A DNA stretch of 64,000 nt from Nocardioides sp. (GTDB lineage Bacteria; Actinomycetota; Actinomycetes; Propionibacteriales; Nocardioidaceae). The notes beneath the pieces are model-generated. The model searched no databases and had not been told where the DNA came from. It worked only from the letters and a program-made list of their open reading frames with translations. Numbering within the stretch: the stretch's first letter is position 1; the number at the start of each line of letters is the position of its first letter. Of this stretch, positions 43,631 to 52,431 are shown in pieces. The stretch spans positions 1 to 64,000 of the forward strand of contig NZ_JASLGR010000006.1 of NCBI RefSeq assembly GCF_030150155.1. Direction: 5' to 3'. The position numbers and the translations under genes are program-made.

Positions 43631-44372
43631 GCGGCTCCACCACCAACGGGTAGCGGAGGTGCTGCTGGAGTTGGACGCCTCGCTCCTGGCTGAACACCAC
43701 TGCTGGTTCGGAGGGGGTACGGCGATCGTCCTCGCCAACGGTGAGTTCCGCGAGTCCGTCGACATCGACTTCCTGGTCTCTGACCAGGGGGCCTTCCGGC
43801 AACTGCGTCAGATGGTGAGGGGCGGTGGGCTTCAGGCACTGACTCGGGGCGAGCTGGAGGTCGGGCGGGGCCCCTCCGTGGACGGCTACGGAATCCGAGC
43901 CTCGGTGCTTGTCGCAGGCGTGCCGATCAAGTTCGAGATCATCCACGAGGCCCGTATTGAACTCGACTCCCCGTCCGAGGCGGATGAGATCTGCGGCGTG
44001 CGCACCCTGGCACGAACTGACCAGGTTGCCAGCAAACTGCTCGCCAACGACGATCGCTGGGCTGACACGTCGGTGTTCAGTCGCGACATCATCGACCTGG
44101 CGATGATGAAGCCTGACGCCATCGCCCTGCAGGCTGGTGCTCGCAAGGCAGTCGATGCGTACGGCAAGACGGTGGGACAGAGTCTGGCGAGCGCAGTCTC
44201 CTACCTCCGTGAGCGCCCACACCGCCTCGACGACTGCGTCCGCGCGTTGAAGATCGACGCGCCGCGGGCGGTTGTCTGGCAGAACATCCGTGAGCTGTCC
44301 GGACGGTGCGGGAAGATCGAAGGTCTGGGGCAGGCGGCTGGCGGCACCGTCGGTAGCTCGCTCGGGTCCTAA
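43623..44372 (+). CDS. Nucleotidyltransferase toxin, AbiEii/MenT-like family
   Basis: 249 residues. N-terminal nucleotidyltransferase signature: GGGTA (30-34) followed by RESVDIDF with D47 and D49 as metal ligands, then IKFEIIH as a possible third acidic strand and RTDQVASKLLAND. Family members such as MenT toxins add nucleotides to tRNA 3' ends; AbiEii acts in phage abortive infection. TTG 43623 is used with GGGAG upstream; the frame overlaps the antitoxin end, as typical of toxin-antitoxin pairs. The RNA target here is unknown. Confidence 0.83.
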   Translation: MFRRLHHQRVAEVLLELDASLLAEHHCWFGGGTAIVLANGEFRESVDIDFLVSDQGAFRQLRQMVRGGGLQALTRGELEVGRGPSVDGYGIRASVLVAGVPIKFEIIHEARIELDSPSEADEICGVRTLARTDQVASKLLANDDRWADTSVFSRDIIDLAMMKPDAIALQAGARKAVDAYGKTVGQSLASAVSYLRERPHRLDDCVRALKIDAPRAVVWQNIRELSGRCGKIEGLGQAAGGTVGSSLGS

Positions 44373-44384
44373 TCTGGTGACTCG

Positions 44385-45863
44385 TCAGTAGGCCCAGTCG
44401 CGGGAGCGCTCCACCGCGTTGCGCCAGCGGGCGTACGCCGTGTCGGCGGCCTCCCGGGAGGTGTGCGGCCCGAAGGTGGCCTCCTGGGCCCAGGTGGCCT
44501 TGATCTCCTCGAAGGAGCCCCACACTCCCGAGCCGAGTCCGGCCAGGAACGCGGCACCCAGTCCGGTGGTCTCCACCTGGGTCGGCCGCGAGACCGGGAC
44601 ACCGAGCTGGTCGGCCTGCATCTGGCACAGCAGGTCGTTGGCGGCCGCGCCGCCGTCCACGCGCAGCGAGGCCACGTCGGGCATCGTCTCGACCACGTCG
44701 CGGACCTCGAAGGCGATGGCCTCCAGGGTGGCGCGGACCAGGTGGGCCTTGGTGGTGCCCCGGGTGATCCCGACGATCGTGCCGCGGGCGTTCGGATCCC
44801 AGTACGGCGCCCCGAGCCCGGTCAGGGCGGGCACGAACATCACGTCGCCGGTGTCGGGGACCGAGGCCGCGATGGCGGCGGTCTCGGCGGCCGAGCCGAT
44901 GATCTGGAGGCCGTCGCGCAGCCACTGGATCGCCGCGCCGGTGACGAAGATGGCGCCTTCGAGGGCGTAGGTCATCTCGCCGTCGGGGGAGCGCCACGCC
45001 GCCGTCGAGAGCAGCCCGGCGTCGGAGCGCACGATCTCGGTGCCGGTGTTGGTCAGGATGAACGAGCCGGTGCCGTAGGTGCACTTCGACTCACCGGGCT
45101 CGAAGCAGGTCTGCCCGAACAGTGCTGCCTGCTGGTCGCCGGCCAGACCGGTGATGGGCAGTGCCAGCCCGAGGAAGGTGCGGGCGTCGGTGGTGATCGA
45201 GGCGCCCCAGTTGGGGATCAGGTCGGGCAGAGCATCGCGCGGCACCCCGAAGAGCGCGCAGAGCTCGTCGGACCAGTCCCCGGCGTCGAGGTCGAACAGC
45301 AGGGTGCGCGAGGCGTTCGAGACGTCGGTGACGTGGTGCAGCCCGCGCGTCATCCGGGCGATCAGGTACGAGTCGACGGTGCCGATCGCGTAGCGCCCGG
45401 CCTGCACCAGCGCCCAGGTGTGCGGCTCGTTCTCGGCGATCCAGGTCAGCTTGGTCGCCGAGAAGTACGGGTCCAGGCGCAGCCCGGTGAGCTCACGGAC
45501 CCGCTCCTCGTGGCCGCCGGCCTTGAGCCTGTCGCAGATGGCGGTGGTACGCCGGTCCTGCCACACGATCGCGCGTCGCGGTGAGCCGAGGGTCTCGCGG
45601 TCCCACAGCACGATCGTCTCGCGCTGGTTGGTGATCCCGATCGCGCTCAGCGGTCCGTGGGTGGTGGCGTCGTACGCCTGCAGCGCGGCACCGACGCAGG
45701 CCAGCGTCGAGGCCCAGATCTCCTCGGGGGAGTGCTCCACCCAGCCGGGCTGGGGGAAGTGCTGGGGGAACTCCTGGTAGCCGCGGGCGACGATCCGCCC
45801 GTTCGGGGCGACCACGAGCGCGGTCATCCCGGTCGTGCCGGCGTCGATGGCGAGAACACTCAC
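44385..45863 (-). CDS. glpK: Glycerol kinase
   Basis: 492 residues. FGGY-family kinase converting glycerol to glycerol 3-phosphate. AIDAGTTGMTALVV (phosphate 1), ITNQRETIVLWDRETL, AIVWQDRRTTAICDRL, VTDVSNASRTLLFDL and ALEGAIFVTGAAIQWLRDGL are glycerol-kinase marks. DAGTTGMTA instead of DQGTTSSRA is a slight departure. TAGGGT (45870-45875) is 6 nt from the GTG start, so leaderless. Convergent with the toxin gene. No glpF or glpD is nearby. Confidence 0.9.
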   Translation of the reverse strand: MSVLAIDAGTTGMTALVVAPNGRIVARGYQEFPQHFPQPGWVEHSPEEIWASTLACVGAALQAYDATTHGPLSAIGITNQRETIVLWDRETLGSPRRAIVWQDRRTTAICDRLKAGGHEERVRELTGLRLDPYFSATKLTWIAENEPHTWALVQAGRYAIGTVDSYLIARMTRGLHHVTDVSNASRTLLFDLDAGDWSDELCALFGVPRDALPDLIPNWGASITTDARTFLGLALPITGLAGDQQAALFGQTCFEPGESKCTYGTGSFILTNTGTEIVRSDAGLLSTAAWRSPDGEMTYALEGAIFVTGAAIQWLRDGLQIIGSAAETAAIAASVPDTGDVMFVPALTGLGAPYWDPNARGTIVGITRGTTKAHLVRATLEAIAFEVRDVVETMPDVASLRVDGGAAANDLLCQMQADQLGVPVSRPTQVETTGLGAAFLAGLGSGVWGSFEEIKATWAQEATFGPHTSREAADTAYARWRNAVERSRDWAY

Positions 45864-45877
45864 GCCCCGACCCTAGA

Positions 45878-45921
45878 CCGAGATCCGGGTTACCCACCGT
45901 CCAGATCCGGGTTACCCACCC
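45878..45921 (+). repeat. Repeat array A: two 22-bp-family units
   Basis: Two units with the core GATCCGGGTTACCCACC: 45878-45900 and 45901-45921, spaced 23 and 21 bp. Member of the intergenic 22-bp repeat family of this window. Lies just upstream of the glpK -10 and downstream of the oxidoreductase stop. Confidence 0.85.
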
Positions 45922-45930
45922 GAAAACGAG

Positions 45931-46869
45931 TCAGGGGAGCAGGATCACCTTGCCGGCGGCGTGCCCCTCGGCGACGTAGCGGTGCGACTCGGCGACCTCG
46001 GCCAGCGGGAACGTCGTCACCACCCGGACGTGGAGCTTGCCCGCGCCGGCCAGCGCCAGCACCTCGGGGCGAGCCGCGGCACGCAGCTCCAGACCGAGCT
46101 CGGAGCCAGGACCGCCACCGATCTTCTGCACACCCGCCTCGACCGCGTGCGGTCCGCCGATGATCGTGGTGATCCGGCTGCGGTCCTCGACCAGCGCGAG
46201 CGAGACGTCGAACGCCTCCGGGGTGCCGACCAGGTCGATCGCGGCGTCGTACGGGCCGGCGGCCGTGGCCCGCTCGAGCAGACCCTCGCCGTAGGCGATC
46301 GGGGTCGCGCCGAGCTTGTGCAGCAGGTCGTGGTTGCGCGGCCCTGCGGTGCCGACGACGCTCGCCCCGCGCAGCAGCGCGAGCTGGATCAGGAGCTGGC
46401 CGACCGAGCCCGAGGCGCCGTGGACCAGCACCCGGTCACCCTCGCCGACGCCGACCTTCGTCAGAGCGTGGACGGCGGTCACCCCGACCAGCAGCAGGCC
46501 CGCGGCCTCCTCCCAGGTCAGCGAGGCGGGCTTGGCGAAGACGTCGCCGACCGGGACGTTGACGGCCTCGGCGTACCCACCGGAGATGCGGAACGCGACG
46601 ACCTCGTCACCCACCGCGAACGAATCCACCCCGGGGCCGACGGCGGCTACCACGCCGGCGACCTCGTTGCCCGGCTTGAACGGCAGCTCGGCGGCGTCCG
46701 ACCACGGGAAGCCCTCGCGCATCTTGAGGTCGACGGGGTTGACTCCGATCGCGCGTACGTCGATCTGGACCTCGCCGGAGGCCGGGTCCGGCAGCTCCAC
46801 GGACTCCAGCTGGAGCACCTCGGGGCCACCGAGTTCGTGGACGCGGACGGCGGTCGTAGTACGGCTCAT
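45931..46869 (-). CDS. NADP-dependent quinone oxidoreductase-like protein (zinc-free MDR)
   Basis: 312 residues. Medium-chain reductase without zinc ligands: VRVHELGGPEVLQLESVELP, VNPVDLKMREG, NADP motif VHGASGSVGQLLIQLA and the C-terminal HRYVAEGHAAGKVILLP. Reduces quinones or enals; natural substrate unknown. ATG 46869 is used; a longer frame of ten residues has no better signal. Divergent from aroG by 80 bp. Confidence 0.87.
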   Translation of the reverse strand: MSRTTTAVRVHELGGPEVLQLESVELPDPASGEVQIDVRAIGVNPVDLKMREGFPWSDAAELPFKPGNEVAGVVAAVGPGVDSFAVGDEVVAFRISGGYAEAVNVPVGDVFAKPASLTWEEAAGLLLVGVTAVHALTKVGVGEGDRVLVHGASGSVGQLLIQLALLRGASVVGTAGPRNHDLLHKLGATPIAYGEGLLERATAAGPYDAAIDLVGTPEAFDVSLALVEDRSRITTIIGGPHAVEAGVQKIGGGPGSELGLELRAAARPEVLALAGAGKLHVRVVTTFPLAEVAESHRYVAEGHAAGKVILLP

Positions 46870-46919
46870 GTGGGTCCCAACATCCGTCGGAGTGTCCATG
46901 ATTCCCCGTCCCCGCGAAC

Positions 46920-46943
46920 TAAGGCGCGCCTTACCCGTATCCT
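46920..46943 (+). promoter_or_regulatory. aroG promoter with 14-bp palindrome
   Basis: A perfect palindrome TAAGGCGCGCCTTA (46920-46933) sits 4 bp before the -10-like TATCCT (46938-46943), which is 6 nt from the aroG GTG. Position over the -35/-10 spacer fits a repressor site. It loosely resembles TTAGGC-NN-GCCTAA iron-regulator half sites but differs at key bases. Confidence 0.45.
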
Positions 46944-46949
46944 GATCCG

Positions 46950-48290
46950 GTGAGCACCATCCCGTCCCTTGAGGACCTCCACGCCCTCGGCGCTGCTCAG
47001 CAGCCGACCTACCCCGACCAGGCCGCCCTCGCGTCCGTGGTCGACAAGCTCCGTACGGCCCCGCCGTTGGTGTTTGCGGGCGAGTGTGACGAGCTCAGCG
47101 AGAAGATCGCTGCCGTCACGCGGGGCGAGGCCTTTATCCTGCAGGGCGGCGACTGCGCCGAGACGCTGGCCGGCGCCACCGCCGACAACGTCCGCGCCAA
47201 GCTGCGCGTCCTGCTGCAGATGGCTGTCGTCCTGACCTACGCCTCCTCCGTGCCCGTGGTGAAGATCGGCCGCCTGGCCGGCCAGTACGCCAAGCCGCGC
47301 TCGAAGGACACCGAGACCCGCGGGGACGTCACCCTGCCGGCGTACCGCGGCGACGCCGTCAACGGCTTCGACTTCACCCCCGAGGCCCGGATCCCGAACC
47401 CGCAGCGACTGCTCGACGTCTACCACGCGTCCGCGTCGACCCTGAACCTCGCCCGCGCCTTCGTCACCGGTGGGTACGCCGACCTGCGCCAGGTCCACAC
47501 CTGGAACCAGGACTTCATCAAGGACTCGCCGTTCGCCTCACGCTACGAGGCCCTGGCCGGCGAGATCGACCGCGCGATGGCCTTCATGCAGGCCATCGGT
47601 GTGGCCGACGCCGACGAGTTCCACCGGGCCGACTTCCACTCCTCGCACGAGGCCCTCGTGCTGGAGTACGAGCACGCTCTGACCCGGATCGACTCGCGCA
47701 CCGAGCAGCCGTACGACGTCTCGGGCCACTTCGTCTGGATCGGCGAGCGCACCCGCCAGCTCGACGGCGCCCACGTGGAGCTGCTCAGCAAGATCAAGAA
47801 CCCGATCGGTGTGAAGCTCGGCCCGACCACGACGCCCGACGACGCGATCGCGCTGGCCGCGAAGCTCAACCCGGGCAACGAGGCCGGTCGCCTCACCTTC
47901 ATCACCCGCTTCGGTGCCGGCAAGATCCGCGAGGGTCTGCCGCCGATCATCGAGAAGGTGAAGTCGGAGGGCCTCCAGGTCGCCTGGATCACCGACCCGA
48001 TGCACGGCAACACGTTCGAGGCCACCTCGGGCTACAAGACCCGCAACTTCGACGACGTGCTCGACGAGGTCCAGGGCTTCTTCGACGTCCACCGCTCGCT
48101 GGGCACCTGGCCCGGCGGTCTCCACGTCGAGCTCACCGGTGACAACGTCACCGAGTGCGTCGGCGGTGGCGAGCAGCTCGGTGCCGACGACCTGGCCACC
48201 CGGTACGAGTCGGTCTGCGACCCGCGCCTGAACCGGGTGCAGTCCCTGGAGATGGCGTTCCTCGTCGCCGACATGCTGCGCAAGGCCTGA
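46950..48290 (+). CDS. aroG: Class II 3-deoxy-7-phosphoheptulonate synthase
   Basis: 446 residues. First step of the shikimate pathway: phosphoenolpyruvate plus erythrose 4-phosphate to DAHP. Class II (plant/actinobacterial) type, with LQGGDCAETLA (metal cysteine), VKIGRLAGQYAKPRS, IGVKLGPTTTPDD, ITRFGAGKIRE and ITDPMHGNTFE. Homologue of Rv2178c. Leaderless GTG start (TATCCT, 6 nt upstream). A 15-bp hairpin follows the stop. Confidence 0.96.
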   Translation: MSTIPSLEDLHALGAAQQPTYPDQAALASVVDKLRTAPPLVFAGECDELSEKIAAVTRGEAFILQGGDCAETLAGATADNVRAKLRVLLQMAVVLTYASSVPVVKIGRLAGQYAKPRSKDTETRGDVTLPAYRGDAVNGFDFTPEARIPNPQRLLDVYHASASTLNLARAFVTGGYADLRQVHTWNQDFIKDSPFASRYEALAGEIDRAMAFMQAIGVADADEFHRADFHSSHEALVLEYEHALTRIDSRTEQPYDVSGHFVWIGERTRQLDGAHVELLSKIKNPIGVKLGPTTTPDDAIALAAKLNPGNEAGRLTFITRFGAGKIREGLPPIIEKVKSEGLQVAWITDPMHGNTFEATSGYKTRNFDDVLDEVQGFFDVHRSLGTWPGGLHVELTGDNVTECVGGGEQLGADDLATRYESVCDPRLNRVQSLEMAFLVADMLRKA

Positions 48291-48304
48291 GCCTGATCCA
48301 CAGC

Positions 48305-48336
48305 GCCCGGTCGGACTCCTCGGAGTCCGGCCGGGC
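48305..48336 (+). terminator. aroG terminator
   Basis: Fifteen-bp stem GCCCGGTCGGACTCC (48305-48319) with GGAGTCCGGCCGGGC (48322-48336), one T-G wobble, two-base loop, followed by GTTCTG. Fifteen bp after the aroG stop. Confidence 0.85.
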
Positions 48337-48347
48337 GTTCTGCATCC

Positions 48348-48391
48348 GCCGAGATCCGGGTTACTCACCGCCGAGTTCCGGGTTCGCCACC
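48348..48391 (+). repeat. Repeat array B: two 22-bp units
   Basis: Exactly two 22-bp units, 48348-48369 and 48370-48391, cores GATCCGGGTTACTCACC and GTTCCGGGTTCGCCACC. In the convergent gap between aroG and the DUF1206 gene, just after the aroG terminator. Confidence 0.9.
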
Positions 48392-48432
48392 GGTGAGATG
48401 TGGCTCGGTCGCCACGGAGTGAATGCAGGGTG

Positions 48433-49224
48433 TCAGAGCCTGGCGTAGCGGGCCCGGGCGAAGGAGAACAGCCCGTAGGCCATCAGCCCCACCGCCACCA
48501 CCGCCAACAGTGCCTGCCCGGCCGGTGCCTCGCGCAGGGTTCGCAGCGCACCGTCGAGCCCCGAGGCCTCGTGCGGGTCATGGCGCAGGGCCGCGCCGAC
48601 GAAGAGGCAGCCGACCACCGCGAGGGCGACCCCCTTGGCGACGTACCCGACTTGACCGAGCCGTACGACGGTCAGCCCCGGGTGCTCGGTCAGCTCGTCG
48701 AGGAACCCCGTCGTGACGCCCTTGTAGACGTGATAGGCGCCGACGGCCACGACCGCCAGCCCGATCACGACCACCAGGACGACCCCCATCGGTGCGTCGA
48801 GGAGGCGGGCGGTGAAGGTCCGTGACTGCCGCCCGCTCGAGCTCGATCCGCCGCGGGCGAAGGTCAGCGCGGTCCAGCCCACCGCGAGGTAGACCACCGT
48901 CTTCGCGCCGGCCTTGATCTTGTCGCCGAGCTCGGCGCCGGTGATCGTCTCGGTCAGCTGCCACAGCGCCAGCCCGAGGAAGCCGGCTACCGCGACCCAG
49001 AGCAGCACGTGGCCGAGGGTGTTGTCGGCCAGCGTCGACAGGGCGCCGGACTGATCGGCCTTGCCGTTGCCGCTGCGGTGGCCGCCGAAGGCTACCTGGA
49101 GCGCGATCCAGCCGATCAGGAGATGGAGCAGCCCGTTGACCACGAACCCGACCCGGGCGGCACCGGTGAGGGCGTCGTGGTTGCCGGCCCGTCGCGCCAC
49201 CCGAGTGACATCGTTGGTGTCCAT
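48433..49224 (-). CDS. DUF1206 membrane protein
   Basis: 263 residues with six predicted helices in three repeated pairs, each starting with a motif like ARVGFVVNGLLHLLIGW, GAKTVVYLAVGWTAL and GQVGYVAKGVALAVVG. This threefold pattern defines DUF1206. Function unknown. GAGG precedes the ATG. Convergent with aroG; divergent from threonine aldolase, with a repeat array between. Confidence 0.88.
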   Translation of the reverse strand: MDTNDVTRVARRAGNHDALTGAARVGFVVNGLLHLLIGWIALQVAFGGHRSGNGKADQSGALSTLADNTLGHVLLWVAVAGFLGLALWQLTETITGAELGDKIKAGAKTVVYLAVGWTALTFARGGSSSSGRQSRTFTARLLDAPMGVVLVVVIGLAVVAVGAYHVYKGVTTGFLDELTEHPGLTVVRLGQVGYVAKGVALAVVGCLFVGAALRHDPHEASGLDGALRTLREAPAGQALLAVVAVGLMAYGLFSFARARYARL

Positions 49225-49247
49225 CGCCTCATGGTGGCATCCGTTGC

Positions 49248-49335
49248 GCCGAGATCCGGGTTACTCACCGCCGAGATCCGCATTCGCCACGGTCGACTTC
49301 CGGGTTACTCACTGCCGAGATCCGGGTTACTCACC
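49248..49335 (+). repeat. Repeat array C: four 22-bp units
   Basis: Four units at 49248, 49270, 49292 and 49314, each exactly 22 bp. Units 1 and 4 are identical; unit 2 is degenerate (TCCGCATT in place of TCCGGGTT). It lies in the divergent gap between DUF1206 and threonine aldolase, so it may overlap promoters. Confidence 0.92.
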
Positions 49336-49388
49336 GTTCGGCGAGGCCCGTCGGCGGCGATCAGCGGCGCCGGTGATTCAATCGAGTT

Positions 49389-50381
49389 GTGATCGACCTG
49401 CGCTCTGACACCGTCACCCGACCCACCGACGCGATGCGGGCGGCGATGGCGTCGGCCGAGGTGGGCGACGACGTGTACGGAGAGGACCCGACCGTACGCC
49501 GTCTCGAGGAGCGTGTCGCAGAGCTGTTCGGGCACGAGGACGCCGTCTTCACCCCGACCGGGTCGATGGCGAACGTGCTCGCGGTGCGGACCCTCGTCGG
49601 GGTAGGTCAGGAGGTGCTGTGCGAGTCCCTGGCCCACATCGCGCGGGCCGAGCTCGGCGCCCACGCTGCCTTCACCGGACTCACCATGCGGACCTGGACC
49701 TCACCCACCGGCGGCGTCGACCTGCAGCAGATCCAGCGCCTCTACGCCCCCGACATGGGTCCGTTCTTCGTGCCCACCGCGGCGGTCTCGGTGGAGAACA
49801 CGCACAACTTCGCCGGGGGAGCGGTGACCTCCATCGAGGACCTCCAGGCACTGCGAGCCTGGGCGGACTCGGTCGGTGTCGGCGTACACCTCGATGGCGC
49901 CAGGATCTGGAACGCCCACGTCGCGACGGGCGTGCCCCTGACGTCGTACGGCGCCGTGGCCGACGTTGCGGCGGTCTGCCTGTCCAAGGGGCTGGGCGCC
50001 CCGATCGGGTCCCTCGTCGTCGGGTCTCGCGAGGCGATGGCCGAGACCCGCGTATGGCGCAAGCGGATGGGCGGCGGGATGCGTCAGGTGGGGATCCTGG
50101 CCGCGGCCGGACTGCACGCCCTCGATCACCACATCGACCGTCTTGCCGACGACCACGAGCACGCCCGGCTGCTGGCCGATGCGGTCGGTCTCGACCCCGC
50201 GACCGTCGCCACCAACATCGTGGTTTTCTCCCGCCCTGATGCGCCGGGGTTCGTCGCCCGGGCCAAGGAGGCCGGGGTCCTGATCAGTGCCGTCGGGCCC
50301 GAGACCGTGCGGCTGGTGACCCATCTCGACGTCTCGGCAGCGGACGCCACCCGGGCGGCGTCGATCCTGGCGGTGCTGTAG
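49389..50381 (+). CDS. ltaE: Low-specificity L-threonine aldolase
   Basis: 330 residues. PLP enzyme splitting threonine or allo-threonine to glycine and acetaldehyde. [20 protein letters not shown] start, [28 protein letters not shown] and the PLP-lysine region [21 protein letters not shown] 49389; TTCAAT 6 nt upstream is a poor -10. Followed by the largest repeat array. Confidence 0.93.
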   Translation: MIDLRSDTVTRPTDAMRAAMASAEVGDDVYGEDPTVRRLEERVAELFGHEDAVFTPTGSMANVLAVRTLVGVGQEVLCESLAHIARAELGAHAAFTGLTMRTWTSPTGGVDLQQIQRLYAPDMGPFFVPTAAVSVENTHNFAGGAVTSIEDLQALRAWADSVGVGVHLDGARIWNAHVATGVPLTSYGAVADVAAVCLSKGLGAPIGSLVVGSREAMAETRVWRKRMGGGMRQVGILAAAGLHALDHHIDRLADDHEHARLLADAVGLDPATVATNIVVFSRPDAPGFVARAKEAGVLISAVGPETVRLVTHLDVSAADATRAASILAVL

Positions 50382-50394
50382 CCGTACGCCGGTG

Positions 50395-50526
50395 CGACCG
50401 TGGTGAACCCGGATCTCGACCGTGGTGAACCCGGAATTCGACCGTGGTGAACCCGGATCCCGACCGTGGTGAACCCGGAATTCGACCGTGGTGAACCCGG
50501 AATTCGGCGGTGGTGAAACCGGAATT
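50395..50526 (-). repeat. Repeat array D: six 22-bp units
   Basis: Six uninterrupted 22-bp units at 50395, 50417, 50439, 50461, 50483 and 50505, in the opposite orientation to arrays A, B, C and E (plus-strand core GGTGAACCCGGAATT). Units 2, 4 and 5 are identical; unit 6 differs at a few bases, and a partial seventh copy fades out. It fills most of the 182-bp gap between threonine aldolase and endonuclease IV, both on plus. Confidence 0.95.
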
Positions 50527-50563
50527 CGGCGGGGGATAGACCCACCCCTAGGCTGGTGTGATC

Positions 50564-51478
50564 ATGCAGAACCCGGCACAGACGCTCGACATCGATTACG
50601 CCCAGTCCCGACCTGTGGGGACCCACGTCCAGGTCGGCAAGGGGCTCGTTGCCGGGGCGCTCGCGAACGCTGACGCGCTGGGCTGCGAGACCATCCAGAT
50701 CTTCGTCGGTAACCCGCGTGGCTGGGCCCTGAGCGCCGGCAAGCCCGCCGAGGACAAGGCCTTCCGCGCCGAGATCGAGCGGCGCGGGATGCGCGCCTTC
50801 ATCCACGCGCCGTACCTGGTCAACCTCGGGTCGCCGACCCCGGCGACGTACGAGAAGAGCGCAGCGGTCGTCGCCCACAATCTCAAGCGTGCCGCCGAGA
50901 TCGGGGCCGAGGGCGTGGTCGTCCATACCGGCTCCTTCGTCGCGCCCGCCGCCGACGACGCCGAGGCTGAGGAGCGGTTCGCCGCCGCGCTGCGCCAGGT
51001 ACGCGAGGCGCTGCTGCCCGTGCTGGACACCCTCGACGGCGACGACGCCCCGTGGCTGCTGCTGGAGCCCACCGCGGGCCAGGGCCGGTCGCTGTGCGCC
51101 GGGGTCGAGGACCTGAGCGCCTACCTGGGCGCCCTGGACCTGCACCCCAAGGCGGGGATCTGCCTCGACACCTGCCACGTCTTCGCCGCCGGCGCCCCGC
51201 TCGACGACGAGGGCGGGACGAGCGCCACCGTCGACCGGATCGTCGAGATCGGCGGCGAGGGCCGGCTCCGGCTGATCCACGCCAACGACTCGATGGACGT
51301 CCGCGGTGCGTTCAAGGACCGCCACCAGCAGATCGGCCAGGGCTACATCGGCACCGGCGCGTTCTCCGAGCTCTTCGCCCACCCGGCCACCGCCGGCGTG
51401 CCGTTCATCCTGGAGACCCCCGGATCGCGCGACGCCGACAACCCTGACATCGCGCTGCTCAAGCAGCTGCGCGGATGA
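50564..51478 (+). CDS. nfo: Deoxyribonuclease IV (endonuclease IV)
   Basis: 304 residues. Zinc TIM-barrel AP endonuclease of base-excision repair. Metal-ligand motifs: IHAPYLVNLGSP, VVHTGSF, LLEPTAGQG, CLDTCHVFAAG, LIHANDSMD and the DRHQQIGQGYIG loop with FILETPG at the end. ATG 50564 is used, six bases after an alternative GTG. TAGGCT at 50549-50554 is nearby. Four-base overlap with the EamA gene. Confidence 0.92.
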   Translation: MQNPAQTLDIDYAQSRPVGTHVQVGKGLVAGALANADALGCETIQIFVGNPRGWALSAGKPAEDKAFRAEIERRGMRAFIHAPYLVNLGSPTPATYEKSAAVVAHNLKRAAEIGAEGVVVHTGSFVAPAADDAEAEERFAAALRQVREALLPVLDTLDGDDAPWLLLEPTAGQGRSLCAGVEDLSAYLGALDLHPKAGICLDTCHVFAAGAPLDDEGGTSATVDRIVEIGGEGRLRLIHANDSMDVRGAFKDRHQQIGQGYIGTGAFSELFAHPATAGVPFILETPGSRDADNPDIALLKQLRG

Positions 51479-52359
51479 AGCGCGCCGCCCTCGCCCCCAC
51501 CCTCGTCTTGCTGATCGTCACCGCGAGCTGGGGATCGACCTTCCCGCTCACCAAGGACCTGATCACGCGGGTGCCGGTGCTGGACTACCTCGGTCTGCGG
51601 TTCACCCTGGCCGGGATCCTCCTCATCCTGATCGCCCCCGCCGCCGTACGTCGTCTCCCGCGCGATCTGGCGGTGCGCTCGGTGATCGTCGGCGTGATCT
51701 ACGCGCTGGCCCAGATGCTGCAGACGCTCGGGCTGGCGCACACCTCCTCGACGGTCTCGGGGTTCCTCACCGGGCTGTACGTCGTCCTCACCCCGGTCCT
51801 GGCCTGGCTGCTGCTGCGCCAGTGGATCGGCCGCTCCACCTGGGTCGCCGTCGCCCTGGCCGCCGTCGGCCTCGCGGTGCTCTCCCTCAACGGCTTCTCG
51901 ATCGGCTACGGCGAAGGTCTGACCGTGGCCTCGGCCGTGCTCTACGCGCTCCACATCGTCGCGCTCGGCTTCTGGACCCGGCCCGAGCACGCCGTCGGCG
52001 TCTCGACGCTGCAGCTGCTCTCCATCGGAGTGGTCTGCCTGGTCTGCGCGGCCCCGAACGGGATCACGTTCCCCGACCGACCGGTGGACTGGGCGGCGTT
52101 CGCCTACCTGACGGTGGTGGCGGGTCTGCTCGGCATGCTGGGCCAGACCTGGGCCCAGGGGCATCTGCCCGCCACCCGGGCCGCGATCATCATGACGATG
52201 GAGCCGGTCTTCGCCGCGACCTTCGGGGTCGCGTTCGGTGGCGACCACTTCACCGGACGGATGGCGGTGGGCTGCGTGATCGTGCTGGTGGCGATGCTGC
52301 TGGCCGAGCTCGGGCCGCGACGTCATCCCGAGGTCGAGGTCCCGCACCTGGCGGCGTGA
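51475..52359 (+). CDS. EamA-family drug/metabolite transporter
   Basis: 294 residues with ten predicted helices in two EamA repeats (ASWGSTFPLTKDLITRVPVLDYLGLRF and the second around GLTVASAVLYALHIVALGFW). Inner-membrane exporter of unknown solute. The ATG overlaps the nfo stop (ATGA), so it is coupled to the repair gene, though a functional link is not obvious. Confidence 0.87.
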   Translation: MKRAALAPTLVLLIVTASWGSTFPLTKDLITRVPVLDYLGLRFTLAGILLILIAPAAVRRLPRDLAVRSVIVGVIYALAQMLQTLGLAHTSSTVSGFLTGLYVVLTPVLAWLLLRQWIGRSTWVAVALAAVGLAVLSLNGFSIGYGEGLTVASAVLYALHIVALGFWTRPEHAVGVSTLQLLSIGVVCLVCAAPNGITFPDRPVDWAAFAYLTVVAGLLGMLGQTWAQGHLPATRAAIIMTMEPVFAATFGVAFGGDHFTGRMAVGCVIVLVAMLLAELGPRRHPEVEVPHLAA

Positions 52360-52431
52360 GTGGGCACCTGACCCCTGTGGGATGCCGCTCGCGACGCGGA
52401 GCACCGGTGGATCGCCGCTAAGGTGACGCCC

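Noticed and set aside
43169..44372. Complete AbiE phage-defence pair
   Set aside because: The nucleotidyltransferase fits the family, but the partner is an XRE regulator without the AbiEi winged-helix architecture, so only a related toxin-antitoxin call is made.
46920..46933. IdeR/DtxR iron box before aroG
   Set aside because: Differs from the TTAGGTNAGNCTNACCTAA-type consensus at key positions and aroG is not an expected iron gene; kept only as an unnamed palindrome.
50395..50526. CRISPR array
   Set aside because: The 22-bp units are directly adjacent with no unique spacers, and no cas genes are present.
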